64,000 nucleotides of DNA. Source: Streptomyces sp. TLI_105 (GTDB taxonomy: Bacteria > Actinomycetota > Actinomycetes > Streptomycetales > Streptomycetaceae). Below the pieces are notes generated by a model, which was given only the letters and a program-made list of their open reading frames with translations, was not told the origin of the DNA and did no database searches. The stretch is taken from contig NZ_FNSM01000001.1 in NCBI RefSeq assembly GCF_900105415.1, positions 8,502,001-8,566,000 of the forward strand, written 5' to 3'. A program made the position numbers and the translations under genes. Shown here one piece after another: positions 33,448 through 42,604 of this stretch (position 1 is the first letter of the stretch; every line of letters starts with the position of its first letter).

Positions 33448-35523
33448 TCAGCCGGTGGTGACCGCGGTGTCGTCGATCAGGAAGCCGGTGGCCAAGGACG
33501 AGTCCTCAGTGCCAGTGAACTTGATCGTGACCGTCTTGCCCTTGAACGCCGACAGGTCAAGGGTCCGTTGGGTGTAGCCGCCCGGCGTGGCGTTGGAGTA
33601 CGTCGCCAGAGTGGTGGTGCTCGTGCCGGAGACGACCTGGGCCTTCAGCGTGTCGTACGGCGTGGTGCCCGACTCCTTGGTGTCGATCGCCAGGAAGAAG
33701 CTGAGCTTGGGCGCCGCAGCGGTGGCCGGGATGGTCACCGACTGGGACAGGGTGTCGGTGTGCGCGCTGCCGTATCCATCCAGCCAGGCGTAGTACGAGC
33801 CGGAGTGCGCAGTAGCGCCGGCGTCGTTGGTGATCACACCGGAGCTGGAGGCCCAGTTGACCGCACCGGACTCGAAGCCCGGGTTGGAGAGCAGGTTGGA
33901 GCCACTCGGTGGCGTGGTGCCGCCGCCGCAGGTGGTGGAGGTCGGGACGACGGCCACGCCGCTCCACGCCTTCTCTACCGTGGCGCACTGGCTGCTGCTC
34001 GCGCCGTACAGGTCGATCGCGGCCTTGATGCTCGCGGTACGGGCCTCGGGGTAGGTGGTGCCCGAGGTCATGTACGTGGTGAGCGCGCGGTACCAGATCT
34101 TGCCCGCGGCGTCGTTGCCGATGCCGGTGACCGTGCCGCCGTCACAGGTCGGGCTGTTGCCCCAGCTGGAGGAGCCGGAGCCGACTGCCAGCAGGTAGAA
34201 GAAGTGGTTGCCCACTCCGGAGGAGTAGTGCGGGTCGAGGTTCTTGGTGCCGGTGGTCCAGCAGCTCTGCGAGACGCCGTCCTTCTTCGGATCGTCCATG
34301 TACCGCAGCGGCGTGGAGCTGATCTTCTCGCCGATGAGGTAGTCGGGGGTGTCTGCCGGGCTGTTGGCGTTGAACTCCACCAGGGTGCCGAAGATGTCGC
34401 TGGTCGCCTCGTTCAGGCCGCCCGCGTCACCGAAGTAGTTCAGGCCGGCGGTGGCGGAGGTGACACCGTGGCTCATCTCGTGGCCCGCGACGTCGAGCTC
34501 GGTGAAAGGCTTGTCGCCGGGGGCGCCGTCACCGTAGATCATGCTGAAACTGGTGTCGTCCCAGCCGGCATTGGCGTAGTTGTTGCCGTAGTGCACGAAT
34601 GAGCGGGCTCCGACGCCATCGTTCTTGATGCCGCTGCGACCGTGCACGTTCTTGTAGTAGTCCCAGGTTGCCTGGATGCCGAAGTGGGCGTCGGCCGCGA
34701 CGGTGGCGCGATCGCTGAGTGCGCCGTTGCCCCACACGTTGTCGGTGTCGGTGAACGCCTTGCCCCAGCCGGCCGGCGGGCTGTCGTTGGTGGCGGTCAG
34801 GTTCTGCGCGTCCCGGGTCTCCCCGTTGCCGCGGGTGGAGTCCTTGAGCTGGTAGCCGCCGGAGATCGCGGTGGTGGTCAGCGGGACGTCACCCACCTGG
34901 TAGCCGTGACCGGTGCCCTCGGCGGTGTGGAAGGCGTTCCACATCTGCCCGACCTGGCCGGTCAGGGCGTCCACCAGCACGTTGAAGTGGCTCGGCGACT
35001 GGTCGGGGGCTATGCCGTCGACGGTCACCTGCCACGCCAGCCGCGGGGTGCCGGAGAGCGCGTTCACCACCAGCTTGCTGGTCGTCTTGGCGCGCTTGCC
35101 CTGGAACTTCTTCTGCGCCAGAGCCTCCGCGTGCTCGGCGCTGACCTTGGGGGTCACCGGCAGGGAGAGGCTGTTCTTGAGGGTCAGCGTGCTCTCGCGG
35201 AACGCCCCGCTGGGCGCGGAGTGCACGATGACGTCACCGCCCAGCACGGGCAGGCCGCGGTATTCACGCGTCATGTGCACATGCCGGGTGCCGTCCTTGT
35301 CGACCAGGACCGAGGCGGACTTGAACGTGTCGTCCGAGCTCGCCCGAACCGCCGCAGGGTGGGCGGCGATCGAGGCGCGAGCGTCCTGGATGGCCTGGCT
35401 CTTGTCGGCCTTGGGCGGGTGAGGCCGAGCGGTGTCGGCAGCGGCGGCGGGGGACCCCATGCCGGCTATCAGCAGGCCGCTGACGGTCAGCGAGATCGAT
35501 GCGGCAAGAACACTTCTCTTCAT
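33448..35523 (-). CDS. Secreted M4-family (thermolysin-like) neutral metalloprotease
   Basis: 691 residues from ATG 35523 (MKRSVLAASISLTVSGLLIA, signal peptide cleaved near AAAADT). Order: FTP/PepSY propeptide (~50-210, with REYRGLPVLGGDVIVHSAPS), catalytic domain with zinc motif HEMSHG in ELDVAGHEMSHGVTSATAGL, the third ligand Glu in GGLNEATSDIFGTLV and the active-site His region SGVGNHFFYLLAVG, then a C-terminal beta-sandwich (LLSNPGFESGAVNWASSSGV) of the carbohydrate-binding or P-domain-like type. It is exported as a zymogen and degrades extracellular protein. It is divergent from an HTH protein gene that may control it. Confidence 0.94.
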   Translation of the reverse strand: MKRSVLAASISLTVSGLLIAGMGSPAAAADTARPHPPKADKSQAIQDARASIAAHPAAVRASSDDTFKSASVLVDKDGTRHVHMTREYRGLPVLGGDVIVHSAPSGAFRESTLTLKNSLSLPVTPKVSAEHAEALAQKKFQGKRAKTTSKLVVNALSGTPRLAWQVTVDGIAPDQSPSHFNVLVDALTGQVGQMWNAFHTAEGTGHGYQVGDVPLTTTAISGGYQLKDSTRGNGETRDAQNLTATNDSPPAGWGKAFTDTDNVWGNGALSDRATVAADAHFGIQATWDYYKNVHGRSGIKNDGVGARSFVHYGNNYANAGWDDTSFSMIYGDGAPGDKPFTELDVAGHEMSHGVTSATAGLNYFGDAGGLNEATSDIFGTLVEFNANSPADTPDYLIGEKISSTPLRYMDDPKKDGVSQSCWTTGTKNLDPHYSSGVGNHFFYLLAVGSGSSSWGNSPTCDGGTVTGIGNDAAGKIWYRALTTYMTSGTTYPEARTASIKAAIDLYGASSSQCATVEKAWSGVAVVPTSTTCGGGTTPPSGSNLLSNPGFESGAVNWASSSGVITNDAGATAHSGSYYAWLDGYGSAHTDTLSQSVTIPATAAAPKLSFFLAIDTKESGTTPYDTLKAQVVSGTSTTTLATYSNATPGGYTQRTLDLSAFKGKTVTIKFTGTEDSSLATGFLIDDTAVTTG

Positions 35524-35805
35524 GGGCCGGGATCGTGGCCGCTGTCGGAAACCCCGGTCAACGAGCGCCAACTCTGTTTAATTGCGGGCACTGTGAAGAG
35601 GCCGGTGACCGACTCCTCCCCCGATCACGGCTCTGCCGCACCCTGAGCTTTGGTCAAAACTGTTCACAGAGTGTCTAACGTCTCGTCGATACCCGGCCAG
35701 GTCATAGCTAGCCTGTGGCCCGTTTCCATCCCCCCACAAGAACGGTGCCACAGGCAGCGCCCCCCTCCCCAGGCGCGCAATGGCGGTGCAGAAGGCGAGA
35801 GACTG

Positions 35806-36807
35806 GTGGACATCAGCGGCACAACACGGTTCGGGCAGACGATCCAGGTCCCACGGCCACTGGAGCTGAAAACCGCACAACAGCGAGAACCAGCAAGCGA
35901 TCTCCTTGACGCGCTCCGCACCGGCCCCTTCGAAGCTGCCCTCGACTCCGCCGTGCGGGCCAGCGGGCTCAGCCTTGAACGCATCCAGCACCGGCTCGCC
36001 GAACGCGGTGTGGAGATCAGCGTCACCACGCTCAGCTACTGGCGACGCGGCCGCAGCCGCCCCGAACGGCCACAGTCCCGCCAAGCGGTCCGGCTCCTGG
36101 AAGAGCTGCTGGGCATCCCCACCGACGGCCTGGTCTCGCTGCTCGGCCCGCGCCGCCCTCGGGGTCGCTGGGTCAACCGAGACTCCGAAGTACTGGAGAG
36201 CGAGCGCCTGTGGCCGGAGTTCGTCAGCCTCCCCGGACTGCTGGCCGAGCTGGACAGCACGGACGACGGCCTGCTCCGGGTCGCCGCCCATGACCAATAC
36301 GAGCTCAACGCGCAAGGCACCGGGGCACGACTGACCACCCGCCTGACGCTGAAAGCCACCCGAGACGGGGTGGACCGCTGTGTAGTGATCCTCCACGGTG
36401 AGGACCCAGACACAGCGCTGCCGGAATTCACCAACGTACGCAACGCCCGCCTCGGGCGGCTGCGCTCGGACCGTAGCGTGCCATTGGTAGTCGCCGAACT
36501 GTTCCTGGACCGCACGCTGTCCGAGGGCGGAACCACGCTGATCGAGTACACCCTGCGGTTCCCCGAGAGCGGACGCCGCGCCGAGGAGTGCGGACGAGGG
36601 TTCAACGCCCCCGCCCTCCTCTACACCCTGGAGGTCGCCTTTCACCCGGACACGGTCCCGGTGCGCTGCCGGCGCTGCTTCAGTGCCGCGGTGACCGGGG
36701 AGCCGATGTCCGCGGAATTGGTATGGATCAGTGCCTCCGGCCGGGCGCACGCGGTCTTCGAGAATCCCGGACCCGGCTTCCGGGCACTGCGCTGGGAGTG
36801 GCACTGA
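35806..36807 (+). CDS. HTH-domain regulatory protein of unknown target
   Basis: About 333 residues from GTG 35806 (AAGGCGAG upstream); the frame extends farther 5', so the start is uncertain. Residues ~40-110 look like a variant helix-turn-helix: LSLERIQHRLAERGVEISVT, TLSYWRRGRSRPERPQSRQA, VRLLEELLGIPTDGL. The long C-terminal part is beta-rich with CGRGFNAPALLYTLEVAFHP and two Cys near VRCRRCFSA. It stands head-to-head with the metalloprotease gene with ~280 bases between, which suggests a role in its control (inference). It could instead be autoregulatory only. Confidence 0.65.
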   Translation: MDISGTTRFGQTIQVPRPLELKTAQQREPASDLLDALRTGPFEAALDSAVRASGLSLERIQHRLAERGVEISVTTLSYWRRGRSRPERPQSRQAVRLLEELLGIPTDGLVSLLGPRRPRGRWVNRDSEVLESERLWPEFVSLPGLLAELDSTDDGLLRVAAHDQYELNAQGTGARLTTRLTLKATRDGVDRCVVILHGEDPDTALPEFTNVRNARLGRLRSDRSVPLVVAELFLDRTLSEGGTTLIEYTLRFPESGRRAEECGRGFNAPALLYTLEVAFHPDTVPVRCRRCFSAAVTGEPMSAELVWISASGRAHAVFENPGPGFRALRWEWH

Positions 36808-37252
36808 ACGGCGGCGACGCCCGATGCAACCTCGTCGGGAGTCGGCACGGTGATGCCTCTTCCGCAGTGGGGCGGGCGAGCGGTATCTGGACGTCAACTA
36901 CAAGATGAAGGAGTCCCACCGCATCTGCCCCCTCCACGGCAGGCGCGGCCTCTGATCGCAGATGGAAGTCCCCGACGCACCGCTCCGCGTCACCGCGAGG
37001 GTCCAACTACCGCCCTGACTCCCTCCTCTCCTCCCGGGCCCGGGAGGCGGTCTGCTCACTGAGGGCCTGAGCGATGTCTTGTGGGCGTGTCAGCTGAGGA
37101 TGGCGCCCCGCACTGGCGATCACCGTCACGAGGGCGTACGGGAGTGTGCTCAGCAGAGACTGTCAGTCCATGGTGAGGGGACACCTGTCTGGAAGGATCG
37201 ACCCGTCGTCGGCCACTGGCCCGAGTCCGTCGTTCCTGGTCGGTGACGCTGA
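36808..37252. other. Gap with no recognised gene
   Basis: Translations are unconvincing. A short plus-strand stretch at 36880-36954 (YLDVNYKMKESHRICPLHGR) looks protein-like but has no start and may be a remnant. The segment ends in the strong hairpin at 37253. Confidence 0.35.
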
Positions 37253-37295
37253 CGCGGAAGGGCTGCACCCCACCCACGGGTGCAGCCCTTCCGCG
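37253..37295. terminator. Strong 18-bp hairpin terminator
   Basis: CGCGGAAGGGCTGCACCC (37253-37270) pairs perfectly with 37278-37295 around a seven-base loop. No gene ends directly before it on either strand, so it is either the end of a lost gene or of an unannotated transcript. Confidence 0.6.
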
Positions 37296-37339
37296 TACAG
37301 GAAGCCGGGCTGGCTTTGTCCACTTCTAAGGGTTGTCCC

Positions 37340-37475
37340 CTAAATGGTCTCCGAGTCGGCCCGCACATGCCCGAGTTCTTCTGCTGATCGGGCCAGGATG
37401 AGGTTGTGCAGTCGGGCGATGCCTAGCATGGCGTGGTGGACACCGTCGCCTTTCAGGCGGCAGTCGCGCAGGACG
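37340..37475 (-). pseudogene. C-terminal fragment of an IS transposase
   Basis: The minus strand reads LRDCRLKGDGVHHAMLGIAR, LHNLILARSAEELGHVRADS and ETI then stop at 37340. 'CRLKGDGVHHAMLGIARLHNL' is the standard C-terminus of a Streptomyces IS5-superfamily transposase group. Everything upstream is missing. AGGGTTGTCCCCTAAATGG beside it probably belongs to the IS end. Confidence 0.6.
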
Positions 37476-37570
37476 TGAGGTAGCGAGCCGGCTCCGGAGC
37501 TCACACCACAGCGGATGCGAGGCCGCCGGATGGGCGCCTAGCCTGGAAGTACACCGAAAACAATCTGAGC

Positions 37571-37951
37571 ATGAAACGGAGGCGTGGGGACCTGCCTAAC
37601 GCTCCGTACATCAACGTCGGCGGCTACTCGAAGATCCAGCAGAGCAACGGCGCGGTAGTTGAAGCGAACATTGTTCAACAGGGGGACCATCTCAGCGGCT
37701 ACTGCACGCACCACAACGGGCAGGTGCACAGCACAGAGGTGACCGGCACGGTGACCGGTCAGCACGTGGACTTCTACATCACGTGGGACGACCACACCAA
37801 GGGACACTCCTGGGGTGACCTTCAGGCCGGCTTCTTCACGGGAAACTGGGAGGGGATCCTGAAGGGCGGAACCCAGGACGTGCTGCACCCCAATGTGCAG
37901 GCGACCTGGGAAGTGCAGGACCGGGTGTTCCAGAGGCTGGTGCCCGCCTAA
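37571..37951 (+). CDS. Hypothetical beta-rich protein, 126 aa
   Basis: ATG 37571; no strong ribosome-binding site, and the DNA just upstream is IS debris, so the true N-terminus may be lost. The sequence INVGGYSKIQQSNGAVVEAN, GDHLSGYCTHHNGQVHSTEV, TGTVTGQHVDFYITWDDHTK and GFFTGNWEGILKGGTQD shows alternating strands and turn residues, like a small beta-barrel. The pattern faintly recalls avidin/lipocalin-like barrels, but the biotin-binding residues cannot be assigned. No signal peptide remains. Function unknown. Confidence 0.55.
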   Translation: MKRRRGDLPNAPYINVGGYSKIQQSNGAVVEANIVQQGDHLSGYCTHHNGQVHSTEVTGTVTGQHVDFYITWDDHTKGHSWGDLQAGFFTGNWEGILKGGTQDVLHPNVQATWEVQDRVFQRLVPA

Positions 37952-37990
37952 AGATTGCCCCGTAACTAGGTCCGGGGTCTCAGGCAGACT

Positions 37991-38880
37991 GAGCCTTTTC
38001 CAACCTCACGCTGAGGCGTGATGAAGGACGAGGACGGCCTGGACGATCGTGGTGATGCGGTGGGTGCCGCAGCGGAGCCTTCGCGGGAGGCACCGGCCCT
38101 TCGGGGTGGCCATGGCCTGCTCGCCGAGGCAGCGGATCTTGGCGTGGGTGCTGTTGTGCCGGCGCTGCCACCGTGTGAGGCGGCGGCCGCGGAAGGGCAC
38201 CCGGATAGGACCACCGGCACCCTGGTACGCCGTGTCGGCCCGGCATGTGAGGCCGGCCTCGGTGAGCGCGTCGACGATGTGGTGGGTGCGGGCGGCGGTC
38301 AGGTCGTGGGCCGGTCCGGGCAGGGCGGGCGGGGCCCGCAGCAGCCGGCCGAAGGGATCGGTGAGGACCTGGACGTTCCTGCCGTGGCGTTGGTGTCTGC
38401 CCGAGTGGTACGGGGTGTCGGCGGCGGTCCGGTCGATCGGCAGCAGGGTGCCGTCCAGGATCACGAACGCCTTGGTCCGGGCGATGCGCATCGCCTCGGC
38501 CGGGGTGGGTGCGAGGGCGGCCGGCACGTCGACGGCCTCGCGCAGGGAGCGGCACGCGGTGGTGATGGCGAACCCGGGGGCGAGCTGGGCGTAGGTGTCA
38601 CCGCATCGCGGACGGGCCGGAGTGAGGAGAGCCTGGCGGCCGGCGGTCAGGCGTCGCCATCGGGTCCCGATTTTCCCCTCGCCGGGCAGCGAGTCGTCCG
38701 GTCAGGCACCGCAGGGTGCGACGGGACAGGTCGATCGAATGGGGTCTCCCCTGCTCGAGCGAAGCCGAGAGCTTGGGGAGGGGTGGACAAGCACGCGAAG
38801 CTCCTGGCGCCGCGGGGGATCTTGGTCGAGAACCCGTCTACCAGGAGCTTCGTCGTTCCACCGATCTGTCCCACACACGG
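37991..38880 (-). pseudogene. DDE_Tnp_4 transposase copy, interrupted
   Basis: One frame from ~38690 to 38006 carries IGTRWRRLTAGRQALLTPAR, GDTYAQLAPGFAITTACRSL, KAFVILDGTLLPIDRTAADT, HGRNVQVLTDPFGRLL, CRADTAYQGAGGPIRVPFRG and KIRCLGEQAMATPKGRCLPR. Upstream of ~38690 the homology (DLSRRTLRCLTGRLAARRGE) is shifted, and at 38783 it is interrupted by a GC hairpin repeat. The Glu-containing motif reads EQAM as in relatives. The IS end GAGCCTTTTCCAACCTC is at 37991-38007. Inactive as it stands. Confidence 0.78.
38738..38783. repeat. Short Streptomyces hairpin repeat
   Basis: GGGGTCTCCCCTGCTCGAGC followed by GAAGCCGAGAGCTTGGGGAG is a hairpin-forming sequence of a kind scattered in Streptomyces genomes, often between genes. 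Here it lies inside the 5' part of a decayed transposase, so it inserted or was copied there. Confidence 0.6.
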
Positions 38881-38920
38881 CCCGCACCGTCAGGTGGGAA
38901 AGGGCTCAATGAGTGATCCA

Positions 38921-38946
38921 GCCCGCTGTCCATCTGGACAGCGGGC
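38921..38946. terminator. Hairpin terminator between the transposase remnant and the oxidoreductase gene
   Basis: GCCCGCTGTCCA and its inverted copy TGGACAGCGGGC are separated by two bases. It lies about 110 bases beyond the stop of the oxidoreductase gene on the minus strand and may serve it. Confidence 0.45.
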
Positions 38947-39053
38947 CGTCAAGCGGGAAACTGTCATCAGTTGGCCTTGGTGGTTTCCTCGTGTCGGCGT
39001 ACTCCTGGAAGTGCGTACCTGAGTACGGGTGAACGTGCTCAGGCCCGGGCGGC

Positions 39054-39887
39054 TCAACGGAAGGCGTTGGCGTTCTCCGATGCCCACTGCTGGAACGGGC
39101 GGGCCGGCGTTCCGGTGACCTGTGAAACCGTGTCGCGCACCATCGACAGCTCGTGGTTCACGTCTCCGCCAGTGACGTCGAGCACGGCGTCCGCGGCCTC
39201 GGGCCCGAAGGTCGCGACCATCTGTGCGCGGGCCTGCAGACGGCTGATCTCGGCGAAGGGGACCTCCCTGTCCAGTGCTGCCGCGATGGCCTCGACCTGC
39301 TGTCGGGCGGTCACCGGCTCTGGACCGGTCAAGGCATATGTGCGTCCGTGGTGGCCGGGCTCGGTCAGTGCCACGCGTGCCACCGATGCGATGTCCGCGG
39401 GGTGGATGGTCGGCAGCGCGGTCTCGGCGTACGGCACGTGGACGGTCTTGCGGCCTTGGATGGAAGCGGCCCACATCAGGGCGTTCGACGCGAACTGCGT
39501 CGGCCGCAGGATCGTCCAGGCCATGCCGCTTGCCTTGAGTAGCTCCTCCACCGCCAGGTTCTCGCCGGCGGGGCCGAGGTGCGGGTGGGTCTGGACGGTG
39601 ATGGACGACACCAGCACGACGTGCTCCACGCCCGCCTGCCGGGCGGCTTCGAGGATGTCGGTGTCCGGGCCCAGACGCGACACGAGAAACAGCGAGCGCA
39701 CCCCTTTCAGCACGGGCTTCAACGACGCAGGCTCTGCCAAGTCGCCCTCCACGGCCTCGACCCCTTCGGGGAAGGCGGCCCGAGCGGCATCACGGGTGAG
39801 CACCCTCAGCGGTCCGGCACCGTGTGCGTGCAGCTCCTTGAGCAGGGCACTGCCTATGTTTCCAGTGGCTCCGGTGACGAGGATCAT
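39054..39887 (-). CDS. NmrA-like NAD(P)-binding oxidoreductase
   Basis: 277 residues. The ATG at 39887 is chosen because the Rossmann motif MILVTGATGNIGSALLKELH starts there; a longer frame adds only atypical residues. Further motifs: VEGDLAEPASLKPVLKGVRS, LFLVSRLGPDTDILEAARQA, VEHVVLVSSITVQTHP and SGMAWTILRPTQFASNALMW. This is the atypical SDR pattern of NmrA/QOR2-like proteins, which bind NADP(H) and act as quinone reductases or redox sensors; the active-site Tyr of classical SDRs is absent. No operon partner. Confidence 0.9.
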   Translation of the reverse strand: MILVTGATGNIGSALLKELHAHGAGPLRVLTRDAARAAFPEGVEAVEGDLAEPASLKPVLKGVRSLFLVSRLGPDTDILEAARQAGVEHVVLVSSITVQTHPHLGPAGENLAVEELLKASGMAWTILRPTQFASNALMWAASIQGRKTVHVPYAETALPTIHPADIASVARVALTEPGHHGRTYALTGPEPVTARQQVEAIAAALDREVPFAEISRLQARAQMVATFGPEAADAVLDVTGGDVNHELSMVRDTVSQVTGTPARPFQQWASENANAFR

Positions 39888-40085
39888 GGGCGTGTTTCCC
39901 GTCGTCGGATGATCAAGTAGGCGACACGCTAGAACCTCGATCACACTTCAGGTCAAGGCGCCTGGCCATGTCCGTGCCCGTTCCGCCAGAGTTGTGGACC
40001 AGTACTGGGTTGGCGCCTGCCAGCGCGTAGTAGGTATGCAGGCCATTCACAGTGAGGTCGTAAGCAGCCTGCAAGCCCTGCCAGT

Positions 40086-40445
40086 GAGCCTTTTCCAACC
40101 TCAGTTTGAGCAGTCCAGGTGGAGGGTGAGGACGGCCTGGACGATGGCGGTGATGCGGTTGGTGCCGCAGCGCGGCTTGCGCAGGAGCCGCCAGGTCTTC
40201 AAGGTGGCCATGGCCTGCTCGCCGAGTGCGCGGATGCGGGCGTGGGAGACGTTGGCTGCCCGTTGCCCGGCGGAGAGGGAGTCCCAGCATCCGCGGTAGG
40301 GGACCCAAGCGGTGCTGCCGGCGCCCTGGTAGCCCTGGGGCGAGTGCCGCGAGGATCTCCAGCGCCTCGGCCACGTATCGGTAGGCGGTGGTGATCCCGA
40401 CTCCGAAACCGGCCGTGAGCTGGGCGTAGGTGTGGCTGCAGTGCA
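40086..40445 (-). pseudogene. Internally deleted DDE_Tnp_4 transposase, left inverted arm
   Basis: The N-terminal piece CSHTYAQLTAGFGVGITTAY then RYVAEALEILAALAPG (40338-40445) is joined to the C-terminal piece YQGAGSTAWVPYRGCWDSLS, RIRALGEQAMATLKTWRLLR, KPRCGTNRITAIVQAVLTLH in another frame; the catalytic first half is deleted. The IS end GAGCCTTTTCCAACCTC is at 40086. The C-terminal part (40086-40337) is an almost exact inverted copy of 42605-42854. Confidence 0.78.
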
Positions 40446-40683
40446 GAGCGATACCCATCTACCAGGAGCTTCACCTCATCCTGTACGCGGCCCCACGCCA
40501 ACGCCACTTTTCGTCAGGCAAGTTGGAAACAGCTCCGTGTCCACAATCGACCCGAACAGCCGAAACGGACCGCCGAATGAACCGACGCACCGTCACGAGA
40601 TCGAGGTTAGGATCCCGTTCGCGACACGAGCATCATCCGTTCATTTCCTTTCATGCTTCCCTTGCCACCGGAAAGATTCCTGC

Positions 40684-42534
40684 ATGATTCGCCACAAAGG
40701 TAGGCTTCCTCGCCTGGCCTCGCTCCTGATCGGTCTCGGACTGGCCGCCTCGCTGGTCACCGCTCCCGTCGGCGACGAGACCGCCGCGCATGCCCCCACG
40801 GCCCCCGCGCCCGCCGCCTACGCCGTCACCCCCGCTGTCTCCCCGTTCGTCCAGAGTGGCCCGCGCAACATCGTCACACGGGTGCAGGACACCTACATCA
40901 CCAACGTGGACGACGCGGACCACTCCGGGGGGCAGCTCCTGCACGTCGGCACGCCGGACAACGGCACGACTAAGTACCGCAGTTTCCTGCAGTTCGACGT
41001 CTCCAAGCTGCGCGGCGCGAACATCAAGAGCGCGAGCCTGCGGCTGTACAACTCCTTCACCGGCTCCTGCGACGGCTGGTGGATGTACGCCGATCCGGTC
41101 GCCGCCGCCTGGAGCCAGTCCACGATCACCTGGGCCAACCAGCCGGCCCTCAGCGCCGGCTACCAGAGCTCCGCGAACTTCGGCATAGGACACCCGACCT
41201 GCCCGGACCAGCCGGTGGACTCCGACCCGGACACCTCGAACGGGATCAAGCGGCTCGACGTGACCGCCGTGGTCAAGGCATGGGCGTCCGGTGCACTGGC
41301 CAACCACGGCCTGCGCCTTTCGGCCGGCGAGTCCGGCAGTGTGGCGTACAAGGACTTCTGCTCCATGAACCCCAACGCCACCGACTTCGCCTGCCATCTG
41401 GCGTACTACACGCCGACACTGGAAGTGGAGTTCAACCCCGGCGCGTCGGTCATCGGCGCGGCCGACGAGTACGCCGTGAACTACGGCGGCTACCCCGCCA
41501 CGAGCTCGGCGCTGGAGTTCTACGACTCCTATGCCCCCTCCCTGTGGCCTGCGACGGGCCCTTACCAGCGATGGGTCCCCGATGCGTACCACTCCTTCCA
41601 GGACCCCTACGGCGACCTGCTCCGGGCGCCGTTCGCGGGCGGGACGGAGCACCGGCTGCGCCCGGCGGGCGCGTACGCTGCGCCCGGCCGCAGCGGCCAG
41701 CAGGTCCTGGTCGTCGGGGACGGTCAGAGCGGCCTCGTCGCCGTCGTCCCGTACCCGGCTCTGTCGGGGGCGCGCTTCGCCATCAACGTCGGCGTCAGCT
41801 CCATCACCAACCTGCACGGCGTGGAACTCCTGCCGGACGGCAACGTGGCCGTGGCTCTGTCCAAAACCGGCCAGGTGAAGGTCTACACCAAGGCCCAGGG
41901 TGCGATCGGCAACGCGCCCAGTGCTTATGCCACCGCCGCGGACACCAAGACGCTGGACGATGCCCACAGCGTGCTGTACGACCCGGACACCAATTCGCTG
42001 TGGGCCATCGGGGCGAGCCAACTCGTCCAGTACCCCTACACGAGCGGCACCGGGAAGCTCGGCGAACCTAAGACCTTCACCCTGCCGCTGAACCCCAACG
42101 GGTCGTCCCTGGCCTACGGCCACGACCTCGAGCCCGTCTACGGCAACCCCGACCGGATGTGGGTGTCGTCCAACGCGGGGGTCGTCCAGTTCTCCAAGTC
42201 CGGGGCCACGCCCTGCTACGCCTCGTCCCGGTGGCCGACCTCCGCGACTGCGGCCGACGGGAAGGCCAACCGCTGGTGCACGGACTACACCCGTGAACCG
42301 CTAGTCAACAAGGGCGGCATGGCCAAGAGCGTCGGCAACGACCCAGTCTCCGGCACCGTGATCACGACTTGCGCGGGAGATCCCACCGCCTGCCACGCGC
42401 CCGTCGCGGGTGCCGACAGCTGGACGACGCCGGCGATCACCTTCGTGGACTCCTCCGGTCGCCATGAGGAGTTCTGGCGTGAAACCTATGCTCAGTACTA
42501 CCGGGCGCGCTGGATGGTGCCCAGCTACAACTGA
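40684..42534 (+). CDS. Secreted DNRLRE-domain protein with C-terminal propeller-like region
   Basis: 616 residues from ATG 40684 (GGAAAGA upstream). Signal peptide: LPRLASLLIGLGLAASLVTA. Residues ~60-260 form a DNRLRE/CBM-like beta-sandwich (DTYITNVDDADHSGGQLLHV, YRSFLQFDVSKLRGANIKSA, WANQPALSAGYQSS, RLDVTAVVKAWASGALANHG), often found on surface or matrix proteins. The C-terminal ~350 residues (NYGGYPATSSALEFYDSYAP, HGVELLPDGNVAVALSKTGQ, DDAHSVLYDPDTNSLWAIGA, HDLEPVYGNPDRMWVSSNAG) read like a beta-propeller. Likely extracellular binding protein or enzyme of unknown substrate. Its last codons lie in a perfect palindrome and inverted IS arms flank it. Confidence 0.82.
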   Translation: MIRHKGRLPRLASLLIGLGLAASLVTAPVGDETAAHAPTAPAPAAYAVTPAVSPFVQSGPRNIVTRVQDTYITNVDDADHSGGQLLHVGTPDNGTTKYRSFLQFDVSKLRGANIKSASLRLYNSFTGSCDGWWMYADPVAAAWSQSTITWANQPALSAGYQSSANFGIGHPTCPDQPVDSDPDTSNGIKRLDVTAVVKAWASGALANHGLRLSAGESGSVAYKDFCSMNPNATDFACHLAYYTPTLEVEFNPGASVIGAADEYAVNYGGYPATSSALEFYDSYAPSLWPATGPYQRWVPDAYHSFQDPYGDLLRAPFAGGTEHRLRPAGAYAAPGRSGQQVLVVGDGQSGLVAVVPYPALSGARFAINVGVSSITNLHGVELLPDGNVAVALSKTGQVKVYTKAQGAIGNAPSAYATAADTKTLDDAHSVLYDPDTNSLWAIGASQLVQYPYTSGTGKLGEPKTFTLPLNPNGSSLAYGHDLEPVYGNPDRMWVSSNAGVVQFSKSGATPCYASSRWPTSATAADGKANRWCTDYTREPLVNKGGMAKSVGNDPVSGTVITTCAGDPTACHAPVAGADSWTTPAITFVDSSGRHEEFWRETYAQYYRARWMVPSYN

Positions 42535-42598
42535 CGCCGGGCCGCCGCCCGTCCTCCGCGGAGGACGGGCGGCGGCCCGGCGTCAGTTGTAGCTGGGC
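42519..42598. repeat. Perfect 80-bp palindrome with no spacer
   Basis: The two 40-base halves (42519-42558 and 42559-42598) are exact reverse complements about the centre CCG|CGG. The left half includes the last codons of the secreted protein (GCCCAGCTACAACTGA) and GC-rich terminator-like DNA; the right half is its mirror and then joins IS sequence. In RNA it would form a very stable hairpin, so it terminates the gene, but mirroring of coding sequence is not explained by a terminator. Confidence 0.95.
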
Positions 42599-42604
42599 GG
42601 ACAA

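Noticed and set aside
33568..34602. A 344-codon plus-strand frame opposite the metalloprotease
   Set aside because: Antisense to a complete M4 protease.
40651..42123. A 490-codon minus-strand frame opposite the DNRLRE protein
   Set aside because: Gly/Val/Arg-rich shadow without motifs; the plus strand has a signal peptide and domain structure.
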